A stretch of 64,000 nt of DNA from Ovis canadensis (Eukaryota; Chordata; Mammalia; Artiodactyla; Bovidae), in assembly GCF_042477335.2 (NCBI RefSeq), contig NC_091260.1:53091001-53155000 (forward strand), written 5' to 3'. The notes below the pieces were generated by a model, which had not been told where the DNA came from, searched no databases, and saw only the letters and a list, made by a program, of their open reading frames with translations. Numbering within the stretch: the first letter of the stretch is position 1; every line of letters begins with the position of its first letter. The translations under genes were made by a program, and so were the position numbers. Positions 11,281 to 22,725 of this stretch are shown piece by piece.

Positions 11281-11945
11281 TCTTGCTTTTAAGTTTTGTT
11301 AAGTGAGACCAGGAAAACGTTTATTCCAGGTCTAATTTTGTCTCACTATTGAGGCAACATTTGCCTGATGCCATGTGTATTTTAAATGTTTTCTTTCCAG
11401 TTTGACTGATGGGAAAGCAAACTATTCCTAGCCCTTTGTAATCATTTGAGTTGTTCTACCTGAATCTTTTCAGTGTATTTTTGTTTTTAATTTTCCTCCT
11501 GCTTCAGATAGTTTGTTCTCATGCATGGGCTGAGGAGTATTCAGCTAAAGCCTTGCAGGGAATTTTCTATACAGTTCTGAAACTCTCTATATGCAGCTCT
11601 TGGCTGTCTGTGTAGGTCTCTCCTCCTCCATAATATGACCGATAAACTCTTAGCTGCTTTGGCTTACTTGAGTCCTTAACAGTTTCCTCAATTCAGAGAG
11701 ACCATTAAGCAGTTTGGGGTCCCTCCCTGAACTGCAGCCTGGAAATTCCCTCTAAACTGTCATTTGGGCAATTGCAGGGTTCACATCACTTGTTTGCCTT
11801 CCTTCAGGGATTGTTGTCCTGTACTGCTTGTTGTAGCATCTGAAACCATTGTTTCATGTATTTTGCCCATTATATATTTAGTTATTTACACTGAAAGGGA
11901 AATCGCGTTTCTGTTACTCCATCAAGGCTGAAACTGGAAATCACT
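11281..11945. repeat. Probable ancient L1M 3'UTR
   Basis: Patterns such as TTTCATGTATTTTGCCCATT and GTTACTCCATCAAGGCTGAA resemble old L1M 3' ends. The assignment is tentative and the orientation uncertain. There is no open frame of note. Confidence 0.35.
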
Positions 11946-12464
11946 TTTGCTTGATATTGCATCCTGTTTGTATAAGGTTGGGAGTGTTTCTACAATATCT
12001 TTCTCAAGCCACATATCTTTCTAGTTAAAAAAAAAAAAGCTGTCAAAAAAATTCTAGTTTAAAAAATCCAACCTTTGTCAGAGATGAAGGTAGCTAAAAT
12101 ACTTTTAAATGCTGACTTGTCCTGTGAACTTTTGGTTAAACATTACCTAACAGCGGGACAGCACTGGGGGTCCAGTGCTTAAAATGCCACAGTCCTGTGA
12201 ACAGCGACTGACACCTCCCCCTTCTGCTGAGGTACACCTAGTGCTTTTGCTGTCAGAACAAGCATCATTAATAAACATTTATAAAGATCAACATTAATAA
12301 ACCTCCCTTTGCTGCAGTGACTGGTGATTTCAATAGTTACTTTTGCTTTTAGGAAATACACGGAGAGTGTTTATTCCTGAGGGCAAAGAGAGGAGTGGAT
12401 AGTCTAATACTCAGACCAGAATCTATTTCCCAAAGTAAGGCGGGATTAGGCAGAGGAAGTCAAC
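11946..12464. other. Intergenic, no gene seen
   Basis: An A run lies at about 12027-12038. The rest is unassigned, with no supported coding region. Confidence 0.5.
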
Positions 12465-12597
12465 TCTTTTTTCGGGTCATGCCCTGTGGCTTGCTGGAGA
12501 TTAGTTCCCAGACCAGGAACAACCGAACCCGCACCCCCTACATTGAAAGCACAGAATTTTAACCAGTAGATGGCCAGAAAATTCCCAGGAAGCCAAT
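12465..12597 (-). repeat. CHR-type SINE (diverged)
   Basis: TTAGTTCCCAGACCAGGAAC and the terminal AAATTCCCAGGAAG fit a reversed CHR head with several changes. Confidence 0.6.
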
Positions 12598-12599
12598 TC

Positions 12600-12880
12600 T
12601 TTTTTTTAAAAATAGAATTAATTTTTATTGAATTGAATTAAAAATTGAATTAATTTTTATTGGCTTTTACTTGCTTTGCAATGTTGTTAGTTTCTGCTTA
12701 CAGCAAAGTTAATCAGTTATGTAATAATATACATATATCCACTCTTTTTTAGATTTCCTTCCCGTTTAGGTCTCCAGCGAACATTGAGTAGAGTTCCCTG
12801 TGCTATACAGTAGGTTCTCATTAGCTATCTATTTTATACATAGTATCAATAGTGTATATATGTCAGTCCCAATCACCTGC
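12600..12880 (-). repeat. LINE-1 3'UTR fragment
   Basis: It has an AT-rich tail (12600-12660) followed by GTTCCCTGTGCTATACAGTA, the usual reversed cetartiodactyl L1 end. Confidence 0.7.
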
Positions 12881-13205
12881 TCTTAATAGAGGGGTGTTTC
12901 CATGAGCCTCAAGGCAGATCATTCCTCAGAATATTCTCCACTAAGTCACCCACCCACACATCCATCTTCTGATCACATATTCACTTACCATTTTTATCTT
13001 TGAGGGAAATGCAGAAATAAATAAAACATCATCCCTGAACCTACAGCTTTTAATCAAGTGGAAAATCAATCATAACAAATTGTAAGATTCATTAACTTGA
13101 ATCTCACTGCGTGATTTGCAGCTCGGTTGCCACTTTATAATTCATCACATGATAACGTCAGTTCTCTCTGAAAGTCTTTCATCAGTTTTTGCTTGTCTTA
13201 CACTC
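12881..13205. other. Intergenic, nothing recognised
   Basis: No repeat or coding signal could be supported. Confidence 0.45.
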
Positions 13206-13430
13206 TCTGTGTGCGTGTGTGTGTGCACTAAGTTGCTTCAGTTGTGTCCAACTCTTTGCAACCCCATAGACTGTAGCCTGCCAGGCTACTCTGTCCATGG
13301 GAATTCTTCAGGATACTGGAATGGGTTGCCATGCCCTCCTCCAGGGGATCTTCCTGATCGAAGGATCAAACCCCAGTCTCCTGCATTGGGAGGCAGGTTC
13401 GTTACCACTAGCACCACCTGGGAAGCGCAC
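13206..13430 (-). repeat. GT microsatellite followed by Bov-tA SINE
   Basis: A GT-rich run (about 13206-13226) abuts antisense Bov-tA (CACTAAGTTGCTTCAGTTGTG ... CACCTGGGAAG). CTTACAC-type sequence on both sides may be the TSD. Confidence 0.8.
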
Positions 13431-13994
13431 CTTACACACTAAGCCACGTATTCGTTAAACATACCCTGTGTACCGAGTTTTCTGACCCTGGGTTTCAAAG
13501 GCTCCATCTGTCTAACCATAGACAGATCACCTCTCTCCCCTTCAAAAGATGAATCACAGCACCTGAATCTGATCATGGCCACTGCTTTACACAGGAAACA
13601 ATGACTGAATCAATACAACTCTATGCTCTTGTGGGTTTCTCAGGAGACTTGGTACAGATTTAGCAGGACAGCAAAACAAGTAACTAACAGCGTGAGTCTG
13701 TTATCAGTAACACTCAGAGGGACTCTGAACCAAGAGCCTTCTTGTTGCCAAGGAGAAGACCCTGGCAACATCATTTGGAGAGCCAAAGTGGATAAAGGTA
13801 TTAGCAGGGCATCTTGCCCTCAGCCAGCCATCCCCTGGGCTTTGCAAGAGCAGAGAGTCTGACTCTCTGTGCTATGGAAAATCAAAGGGTTGCAAAGACT
13901 TGTTATCCCGTGGCCATGGAGGTAACCTCCCCCTGGATCTGGCAGTGTGGGCAAGCTATGTTGAAACCCTCTATGACACTGTTGAGAGATCTAT
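13431..13994. other. Intergenic, unassigned
   Basis: Open frames of 60-80 codons occur here (13623-13862, 13814-14002). I recognise no protein family in them and they look like chance frames. Splice-site or repeat identity is not evident. Confidence 0.4.
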
Positions 13995-14007
13995 CATCTT
14001 AAGCCAG

Positions 14008-14130
14008 TGTGCTCAGTCACTCACTTGTGCCTGACTCTGCGACCCCATGGACTGGGGCACACTGGGCTCCTCTGTCCATGAAATTTTCCAAGCAAGAATA
14101 GTGGAGTAGGTTGTCATTTCCTTCTTTCTC
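14008..14130 (-). repeat. Bov-A/Bov-tA SINE fragment
   Basis: TSD CATCTTAAGCCAG / CATCTTAATCCAG at 13995-14007 and 14131-14143 (one mismatch) brackets an antisense SINE of about 123 bases. Confidence 0.85.
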
Positions 14131-14389
14131 CATCTTAATCCAGGGTCGACTTCAAAGATGAGCTTTCATTATTTGGATGTGCATCTTTTAAAGGCACTTC
14201 ATCCTGAGGAGACATGTACATTGCCCATGGAAATTAGGGCCCTTACTTCATAAATGGTGAGGAAAGACCTCCGACATAAACAAGTGTTATGCATGCATCT
14301 GACTGATTTTAGACTAAGTGCTTGGGACTAAGCTTTCTTGCCGTCATTTCCCCAGTGGTTATCAGATAAATCGGTAACAAGATGAATGA

Positions 14390-15010
14390 ACAGACCAATT
14401 ATGGTAGATCCATATGATAGAATACCATGCAGAAGTAAAAAGGAAGGGTATTGGCACACAAAGCACATAAGTAATTATGCTGAGTGAATGATGATGGATA
14501 AAAGTGAGTTTAGGCACTTTCCTGGTGGTCCAGTGGCTAAGACTCCAAGCTCCCAGTGCAGAGAGCTTGGGGTCGATCCCTGGTCAGGGAATGAGATCCC
14601 ATATGCCACAACTAAAAGTTTACATGTCGCAGCTAAAGATCCTGTGTACCACAGCTAAGACCTGGTGCAGCCAAATAAATAAAATATTTTTAAAAGGGGA
14701 TACAAATTTTAGAAAATGCTAATCTCCAGTGATGGAAAACAGGACAGTGACTTCCTGTAGCTGGGGGTGATGCAAGTAGGGATAGGAGGAAGAAAGTACA
14801 AAGGAGCAAAAGGAAACTTCTGGTTTGACAGATACACACATACATGTCCATACATACACCTGCACACACACACATATGTCAAAATTTATTGTGGTGATGG
14901 TTTCACAGGTGTGTATGTATATACATATATATATGCAAACAGATAAAACTGTACACTTTAAACATGTTCAGTTCATTGTATGTCATTTATACCTCAACAA
15001 AGGGGTAAAA
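14390..15010 (+). repeat. Old LINE-1 3' end split by a CHR SINE
   Basis: Sense L1 (AGAATACCATGCAGAAGTAA) runs to about 14505 and resumes at about 14695 to ACTTTAAACATGTTCAGTTC near 14955. It has a CA/TA-rich patch at 14830-14880 and 14910-14935. Confidence 0.65.
14510..14690 (+). repeat. CHR-type SINE inside L1
   Basis: TTTCCTGGTGGTCCAGTGGC begins the tRNA-like head, GGTCGATCCCTGGTCAGGGA is the B-box region and AATAAATAAAAT the tail. Confidence 0.85.
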
Positions 15011-15611
15011 AAGAGTAGGTACTATTATGATATATCCTGTTGCTACCTGAACTAATCTCATTTACTCACTTCAAAGTTTCTGGGGGCACAGCTGATGTTC
15101 TGCTCTTGGTGGCTCCAGGGAGAGATCAAAGAACAGTGATACTGACACTTAGCTGGTCTCCTCTGATGAGGACCTCAGTCCAGGACACTCATAGGATCTG
15201 GTTGGGCTCAACATGTTAAGAGAATATAAATAGTGAGGTGACATTCCTTGGTGGACATTCCTTGGTGCTCTCATCCCTTCCTGACACCACTCTTCATGAC
15301 AAAATTTCTAATCTGGTCAGATTTCAAGGACATCAGTTGGGCTGGATTTATTATTAGATGGAGTTATTGTTCTTAACTGAATAACCACAATCTTTGGTCT
15401 CTTTCTTTCACTTTTTCTTCCATGCAGGTAAGTTTACAGATCTAGGACTCCTCTTCTGTCCCTACATCCCATCTGAGCTAGTGGATCGTTGTGGTATCTT
15501 GGTTTCAAAGATATCACACTTTCTTGATTTTCTTCTTATCTTGTTGGTCATCCCCCACTCTTCTTTGCTGATTCCTCTTTATTTCCTAGAACTCTAAATG
15601 TTGGAGTACCA
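15011..15611. other. Intergenic, unassigned
   Basis: No repeat family is recognised. A 67-codon open frame at 15394-15597 has no recognisable motif. Confidence 0.45.
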
Positions 15612-15988
15612 CCCCTTCCACGTCAATGTCTTAGTCCATTAGGGATGCTATAGCAAAAATAGCGTAGACTGGGTAGCTTATAAATAAGAGATATTTATTT
15701 CTCACAGTTCTAGAGCTTGGGAAGTCCAAGATCAAGGCAATGGAACATTTGGTGTCTGGTGAGACGTGCGTGATGATTCACAGACAGTCACCTCTTGCTG
15801 GGTTTTCACATTGTGGATGGATGAGGAGGCTCTCTGGGAGCTCTTTTATAAGGACACTAATCCCATTCAAGAGGGGTCTGCACTCATGACCTGAATCACC
15901 TCCCAAAGACCTTACTTCCTAATGCCATCACATTGGGGGTTAGAATTTCACCATATGAATTTAGAGGAGACACAAATATTTAGTCTAC
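15612..15988 (+). repeat. Ancient mammalian interspersed repeat, family not named
   Basis: The common 'AGACTGGGTAGCTTATAAAT ... TTTATTTCTCACAGTTCTAG ... CTAATCCCATTCAAGAGGGG' pattern of mammalian genomes is present in order. I cannot name the family with certainty. Confidence 0.5.
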
Positions 15989-15996
15989 AGCACCCA

Positions 15997-16206
15997 GAGC
16001 TTCTCTGGTGGCTCAGACAGTAAAGAATCTGCCTTTACTGCCTTTACCCAGGGTTTGATCCCTGGGTCAGGAAGATCCCCTAGAGAAGGGAATGGTAACC
16101 TACTCTAGTATTCTTGCCGAGAGAATTCCATGGACAGAGGAGCCTAGCGGGCTACAGTCCATGGAGTCACAAAGACATGACTGAATGACTAACAAACAAC
16201 AACAGG
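15997..16206 (+). repeat. Bov-tA SINE
   Basis: It is a full head-to-tail copy bracketed by the 8-base TSD AGCACCCA at 15989-15996 and 16207-16214. The region after the A-box carries a small internal duplication (TGCCTTTACTGCCTTTAC). Confidence 0.9.
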
Positions 16207-16214
16207 AGCACCCA

Positions 16215-16472
16215 AGGTACAGTCCTCATGCCTCTTTTCTTCTCTGCTACAGTCACACATTCAACTTCATGATGGTCAGTAATATGCATATACCTATGAT
16301 GTCCATATGTACACCCAATCTGAATGTCTCTGAACTCCAGGCTTGTATATCTAATGCCCTTATTGACATTGCATATGAAATGTCTCAGAGACATCTTAAC
16401 AAGTCTCCAACTGAACTTCTGATTTCCCCACCCCCTCTACCAAATCTACTCTAACTTCCATCTTCCTCATCT
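16215..16472 (+). repeat. LINE-2, part 1
   Basis: CTCCAGGCTTGTATATCTAA and CATCTTAACAAGTCTCCAAC fit the L2 region upstream of its 3' end. The same element resumes after the BovB at 17073. Confidence 0.55.
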
Positions 16473-17072
16473 CAGTTCAGTTCAGTTCAGTCGCTCAGTC
16501 ATGTCTGACTCTGTGACCCCATGAATTGCAGCACACCAGGCCTCCCTGTCCATCACCAACTCTTGGAGTTCACTCAGACTCATGTCCATCGAGTCCGTGA
16601 TGCCATCCAGCCATCTCATCCTCTGTCAGCCCCTTCTTCTCCTGCCCCAATCCCTCCCAGCATCAGAGTCTTTCCCAGTGAGTCAACTCTTCGCATGAGG
16701 TGGCCAAAGTACTGGAGTTTCAGCTTTAGCGTCATTCCTTCCAAAGAAATCCCAGGGCTGATCTCCTTCAGAATGGACTGGTTGGATCTTCTTGCAGTCC
16801 AAGGGACCCTCAAGAGTCTTCTCCAACACCACACTTCAAAAGCATCAATTCTTCTGCACTCAGCCTTCTTCACAGTCCAACTCTCACATCCATACATGAC
16901 TATTGGAAAAACCATAGCCTTGACTAGACGGACCTTAGTCGGCAAAGTAATGTCTCTGCTTTTGAATATGCTATCTAGGTTGGTCATAACTTTTCTTCCA
17001 AGGAGTAAGCGTCTTTTAATTTCATGGCTGTAGTCATCATCTGCAGTGATTTTGGAGCCCCCCAAAATAAAG
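16473..17072 (-). repeat. BovB LINE 3' end inserted in L2
   Basis: The 3' end is at the left (CAGTTCAGTTCAGTTCAGTC). About 600 bases remain, coding for the C-terminal part (frame about 17073-16616 on minus) with a 5' truncation near 17072. L2 lies on both sides. Confidence 0.92.
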
Positions 17073-17915
17073 TTCTTGGCAATTCTGAACCTTGGAATCA
17101 TCCTTGAGTTCTTTCTTTCTCTTTTCCCACACATCCAATTCATTAGAAAGTCTTATTAGCTCTACCTTCAAAATAAATTCAGCATCTGAGTAATTCCCAC
17201 CATGCTTTTTGCTACCACCTGAGGCAATCCACCTTTATCTTTTACCAGAGTTAATTCAGTAATCTCCTAACTGCTCTCCATGCTCCTGCCTTTCCCTCCG
17301 TATAGCTATTCTCCACCCAGCAACCAAAGAGATCCTTATAAATTCTAAATCACTTGTCTATCCAAAACTGGCAGTGGCTTCCTAATTCGCTCAGGGTAAA
17401 ATTCAAAGTCTCTGTTAGGGACATTCAAGTCTTTCCTTCTCCCCCATCCCATCACCTTCCCCTTGCCCACACACTCCAGCCACACCACCCACTCCTCAAT
17501 TTTCCATGTCCTCCAAGCCTATGTCTTCCAATCGAGGATCTTTGCTGTTACTGTCTCCTTGGCCTGGAATATTCTTCTGCCAGATAGTTAATTTTTTCAA
17601 GTTTCTTTTAATATCACCTTAGTAGAGAGGCCATTTTTGCTCCCCTTATATAAAATAGATATACACCCCTCTCAACCACTCCCTGTCCTCCTTAGCCTGC
17701 TTATTGCTTTCCATTACTCCTACCACTATCTTACTTTTTTAAAATCTTACATATATTTACCTGTTTGTTTATTTCCTTTCTCCCTGATTCACAGATTCCC
17801 AAACTAGAACTTAACTCCAGCATGAAGAAAGAGTCTCTGTTTCCTTCATTGCTATATTTTCAATGCCTGGATATGATAGGCAGTCAATAAATATTTGTTG
17901 AATAAATAAATGAAG
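17073..17915 (+). repeat. LINE-2, part 2 with 3' end
   Basis: AACTGGCAGTGGCTTCCTAA, GGCCTGGAATATTCTTCTGC and the closing AATAAATATTTGTTGAATAA are classic L2 3' landmarks. Confidence 0.75.
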
Positions 17916-18180
17916 TATTCTCTTCTTGCTAAGGTAGTAGTATTCAAAGGTTCCCTAGTACATTCTATCCCTAATTTCTTCCTCTCCTTGGGAACAATGA
18001 ACACACTCTTTAATTTAGACTTAATCTTTAAGGCAGAGTGACAGACGGCACTGGTGCCTGTGTGGCTCAGGACCAACACATACCAGTCTGATAATAGTAA
18101 CATTCACAGCTGTCTGCATGGGTGCTCAGAGAGCATCACACATGGGCATTTAATTGGCTACTTTGTTGCTTGTTTTTCAG
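17916..18180. other. Intergenic, nothing recognised
   Basis: This short unique-looking stretch lies between L2 and BovB. Confidence 0.45.
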
Positions 18181-18962
18181 GTACTCAGTTGTGTCTGATG
18201 CTTGGCAACTCCATGGACTGCAGCATGACAGGCTTCCCTGTCCTTTACTCTCTCCCAGAGTTTGCTCAAACTCATGTCCATTGAATCAGTATTGCCACCC
18301 AACCATCTCATCCTCTGTTGCCCGCTTCTTCTCATGCCCTCAATGTTTCCCAGCATCAGGGTCTTTTCCAATGGAGTCCACTTTTTGCATCAGGTGGCCA
18401 AAATATTGGCGCTTCAGCTTCAGCATCAGTTCTTCCAGTGAAAATTCAGGGTTGATTTCCTTTAGGATTGGTTGATTTGATCTCCTTGATATCCAAGGGA
18501 CTCTCAAGAGTCTTCTGCAGCACCGCAGTTTGAAAGCATCAGTTATTTCAATTATTTGGTGCTCAGCCTTCTTTATGGTCTAACTCTCACATCCATATAT
18601 GACTACTAGAAAAACCATAGCTTTAGCTAGATGGACCTTTGTCGGCAATGTGATGTCTCTGCTTTTTAATATGCTGTCTAGGTTTGTTATAGCTTTTCTT
18701 TCAAGGAGCAGGCATCTTTTAATTTTATGGCTGCAGTCACTACCCACAGTGATTTTGGAGCCCAAGAAAGTAGTCTGTCAGTATTTTCATTTTTTCCCCA
18801 TATATTTGCCAAGAAGTGATAGGACTGGATGCCATGATCTCAGTTTTTTTAATGTTGAGTTTTAAGCCAGCTTTTTCACTCTTCTCTTTCACCTTCATCA
18901 AGAGGCTCTTTAGTTCCTCTTCACTTTTTACCAGGACAGTAGTGTCTTCTAACTTCTCATTG
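18181..18962 (-). repeat. Older BovB LINE 3' part
   Basis: It is antisense to the end of the RT gene and 3'UTR. The terminal CAGTTCAGTT repeat is lost, and frames are more broken than in the copies at 24378 and 16473, so it is probably older. Confidence 0.85.
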
Positions 18963-19029
18963 TTAGGCTTCTCTAATTTCCAATTCTATAGCATCGCCAC
19001 CAAGTGTTAAATTATTATAAAGAATGAGA

Positions 19030-20380
19030 ATAGACTGTTACATTTCATGTTTTTTATTTAGAATCATTCTCAAACTTACAGAAAAGTTGAAAGTTAAAAA
19101 AAAGCAAAAAACATTTTGTGTTCTAAATTATTGGTGAAGAATTTGTCAGCTAGATGCCCCAACACTTTCATATACTTTAAGGTATACCTCTAAAAAACCA
19201 GGACGCTCTTCTACAAGACCACATCACATTCAGAAAATTAAATGAAACAATACTACCATCCAATCCTCTGTCCTCTTTCAAATTTCACTAATTGATCCAA
19301 CAATGTCTTTTGCCTTTGTCAATGCCTTTTTTGTAAGCAAAGGGTCCTATTCAGACTCATGTGTTGGATTTAGTTGTCAAATCTCTTTGATCTCCTTCAA
19401 TCTGGAAGAGTTTTTCAGTTTTCCTTTGACTTTCATGGCCTTTTGAAGATAAAAAGCCAGCTGTTTTGTAGAATGTCCCTCAATTTTGGTTTGCCTGATG
19501 TTTTCTTCTTGTTATTTTCAGGCTATGTATCTCTGGAAGAGATTTCACAGAAATCACTAAAGCCTAGTGCACAGCTTTGATTTTCCACATTGCTGATTCT
19601 GCTTGCTTTGTTAACTCAATTAAGGTGATACCTGCTAGGCTTTTGCAGTCTACTCTTTGGGTACTTCGGAGGAGGTAACAATATTATATAAAGTTTCCAT
19701 TCCTCATCGACCTTTCTTTCTATTCATTTATCTATTTGTATTGGAATGGATTCAAGGTTCTTATTTTATTGTATGTCTAATAATTTATTACTATTGTGTA
19801 TTTTTGCTTAAACTTTCTTAGATTTGCCTGGTGGACACTGTTTTGTGCCAGCTTCTCTCTCCTTTTGATGTGCCCTCATCTTTCTTTGAGTCTTTCCTTC
19901 TTGTTGTTGGCTGTTTCTGTTTGTTTGTTTTTTGAACAATAATTTTTTTTTAATAATTCAGGCTTATCTTCTGTTTGTTCCAAGTCTTAGTTTTGAAATC
20001 AGTCATTTCTTTAAGGAGTCTTAGTTCTTTTAGAGGAAAATGGTATTTTTAGAATTTAAGACCTGGGTGTCAGATGCGCTTATTGCTTTTGGGATGTTGT
20101 TGCTCCAACATATTCAAATGGACAGGCCTAGGGAATATATATATATACACACACATATACATAACACTTTCACACACTCATATCTTTATTTCTGCATACA
20201 CTATACAGACATCAACAACTATGGGTTCCAACTATGGATTCAGTTACAAAACAGCATCCCTGGGTTCATTCTGCTCTTCTCTTTTCTCCTACAGTTACTT
20301 CTCTTCACTGGCAGTGAGAAACTTGACTTCTATTATCCTTGTTCTATTAATATATTTGATCAGTCCCCCTGCATGTAAAT
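19030..20380 (-). repeat. Ancient LINE-1-type repeat (tentative)
   Basis: AAAACCAGGACGCTCTTCTA, CTTTGATCTCCTTCAATCTG and GTAGAATGTCCCTCAATTTT are recurring landmarks of an old antisense L1-type 3' region. The piece near 20340-20370 (GATCAGTCCCCCTGCATG) has a counterpart at 57390-57420. Confidence 0.45.
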
Positions 20381-20386
20381 AATCAT

Positions 20387-20417
20387 GTGACTTAGCAGCA
20401 GCAGCAGCAGCAGCAGC
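20387..20417 (+). repeat. Orphan Bov-A2 tail / (AGC)n microsatellite
   Basis: GTGACTTAGCAGCAGCAGCA is the exact 3' end of a Bov-A2, but no SINE body precedes it. The repeat has about eight AGC units. Confidence 0.75.
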
Positions 20418-20699
20418 TGCCTCAGTTGCCACCATCATCCCAGTACTCTGCCAGTATTTCAACACTGCTGGGGCATCAGCTCTTAGGTGGGTGCCCTTCT
20501 CTGTCATGGTTCTGATACATGCACTGGGCAGCGATCCTACATGGATACTGTTTTTACACTGCTAAGGTTCTGATATCTTTCACCAAGCTACTCCATATCC
20601 CCCCTCATCTCACCTGGGCTCCCTCTGGCCGATGACCCATGTGGCTCTCCTTCCAGCAACCATAGTAAACCCTTGTTATGTTTCATTTTGATTAGGCAT
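20418..20699. other. Intergenic, nothing recognised
   Basis: No supported gene or repeat. Confidence 0.4.
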
Positions 20700-20712
20700 A
20701 AGATGATTCCAA

Positions 20713-21115
20713 TGGAGAAGGCAATGGCACCCCACCCCAGTACTCTTGCCTGGAAAATCTCGTGGATGGAGGAGCCTGGTAGGCTGCAGTCCATGGAGTC
20801 ACTAAAAGTGGACATGACTGAGCAACTTCACTTTCACTTTTCACTTTCATGCATTGGAGAAGGAAATGGCAACTTACTCCAGTGTTCTTGCCTGGAGAAT
20901 CCCAGGGATGGGGGAGCCTGGTGGGCTGCCGTCTCTGGCGTCGTACAGAGTCGGACGAAACTGAGTGACTTCACTTTTCAGTTTCATGCACTGGAGAAGG
21001 CAATGGCAACCCGCTCCAGTACTTTTGCCTGGAAGATCCCATGGATGGAGGAGCCTGGAAGGCTGCAGTCCATGGGGTCATGAAGAGTCAGACATGACTG
21101 AGTGACTTCACTTTC
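20713..21115 (+). repeat. Trimeric Bov-A SINE
   Basis: Three Bov-A monomers stand in tandem, each beginning near TGGAGAAGG(C/A)AATGGCA, at about 20713, 20855 and 20991. The whole array has one perfect 13-base TSD, AAGATGATTCCAA (20700-20712, 21116-21128), so it inserted as a single unit. The usual Bov-A2 is a dimer. Confidence 0.88.
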
Positions 21116-21128
21116 AAGATGATTCCAA

Positions 21129-21758
21129 ACTAACTTTAGATTCAATTTGCTGCAGCATTTTGATTCAAGTGCTACACAATTTTTTTCTGAGAAGTGCTGT
21201 TTTCTTTCAGTCAATATGTTTCATTGATCAGGGATCCATAGCCTTTTCAGCCATGGCTGTAAAAGAGAAATTGACATGACATTGTTTCTTTAGTCAAATG
21301 GATTAATTACAATGTCTGAAGAATGGTTCAATGGCATTCATTTAATACAAAGCCAAGTAGGTTCCAGAAGCTTCAAACTGAGCGAGGAAGACAAGCTCTC
21401 TTGGTGATGAGAATGGGCAGTGCTGATTATTGATACAATTATATATTGACTACAAGTAGGTGGAAAAATAGAAGTGAACTGACAATCCCCAGGGTTTCAA
21501 ATACCATCCCCATCTTCTTTCAAAGATTGCAGACAAATTTAAAAGAAAATAGTACATGTGACAGCAATTTTAAAATGTATGATTTTTGAAGACATTGGTT
21601 TTTGACTTCCAAGCAGAGTTAAGGTCTAACTATGCTTGAAAAGTTCAGAGGAAGGCTTTCTTCCTTTCATCCTCTAACTTGGCTTACTAAAGGAACCTTG
21701 TAAACTGTAAAGCATGATACCATGATTGTCATTATGCAGTGGTGGTGATGGTGGTATT
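21129..21758. other. Intergenic, nothing recognised
   Basis: This 630-base unique-looking stretch has no open frame of note. Confidence 0.45.
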
Positions 21759-21769
21759 AAGGCAGGGTT

Positions 21770-22051
21770 GCTGCTGCTGCTGCTGCTGCTAAGTCGCTTC
21801 AGTCGTGTCCGACTCTGTGCGACCCCATAGAAGGCAGCTCACCAGGCTCTGCCATCCCTGGGATTCTTCAGGCAAGAACACTGGAGTGGGTTGCCATTTC
21901 CTTCTCCAAAGCATGAAAGTGAAAAGTGAAAGTGAAGTCGCTCAGTCGTGTCTGACTCTTTGCGACCCCATGGACTGCAGCCCATCAGGCTCCTCCGTCC
22001 ATGAGATTTTCCACGCAAGAGTACTGGTGTGGGTTGCCATTGCCTTCTCCG
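21770..22051 (-). repeat. Bov-A2 SINE (dimer) with AGC tail
   Basis: (GCT)n at the left is followed by two antisense Bov-A monomers joined at AAAGTGAAAAGTGAAAGTGA. TSD AAGGCAGGGTT / AAGGTAGGGTT lies at 21759-21769 and 22052-22062. Confidence 0.92.
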
Positions 22052-22062
22052 AAGGTAGGGTT

Positions 22063-22539
22063 AACAGATGTTAATTCTCTTTTCGTAGTATTAATTTGTG
22101 ATTCTTGGGGCCAAGTCAAAGTTGGTCTTCTTGGTCTATGTCAGTTTCTTTTGTCTTTCCAGTGTTAAAAGCTGTGAAAAATGCCTTGGGCTAATGTTCC
22201 TTGAATTTCAGCCATTCCTTGTTCTTCTACAGGTTTTAAAGGAAAGTATGCACTTTGTTATGCCTTTTTAAGGGAAGTATGAACTTAGTTGTTTGCCTAT
22301 GTAACAGAGGGAACTCTTTGTGAGGCATTTTAATCTTTTGTCTCAATTTGTATTTTTACATGGAAAACACTTTACTTACTAACTGAACCACTGCCTGGCA
22401 CACAGTGGTGATGTCTGGATGTCAGTATTAGTTCCTCCACGCCTTGTGGATGAAGACACTGTGAGTAAGTAAGAGAGAGCCATATTTGGTTCTACTTAGC
22501 ATCTTGGCTAAGTCTTTTCATTTATTCTTACCTTCACTG
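22063..22539. other. Intergenic, nothing recognised
   Basis: No gene or clear repeat. Confidence 0.4.
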
Positions 22540-22725
22540 CTTCACCCTGATTTTCCACTTCATAGTGACGTGATCCTAGGCAAGTTATGTAACCTTTCAG
22601 TGTGTGTTTTAATCAAGGCTAATAATAGTACTTATCTAACTAACGGGGTTTTGTGAAGATTAAATGAAGTAATACAGATACAAGACAATGCCCAGTAAAC
22701 AGTCAGCGTGTGATGAATATTGTGT
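22540..22725 (+). repeat. MIR SINE
   Basis: TAGGCAAGTTATGTAACCTT, AATAATAGTACTTATCTAAC and GAAGATTAAATGAAGTAATA are sense MIR landmarks in the correct order. Confidence 0.75.

Noticed and set aside
13623..14002. Two overlapping frames, possible retroviral or host gene remnant
   Set aside because: No recognisable motif; composition and length are ordinary for chance.
20713..21115. Regular repeat units that could suggest a CRISPR-like array or satellite
   Set aside because: The units are Bov-A SINE monomers with one TSD around them. No short repeats with unique spacers.
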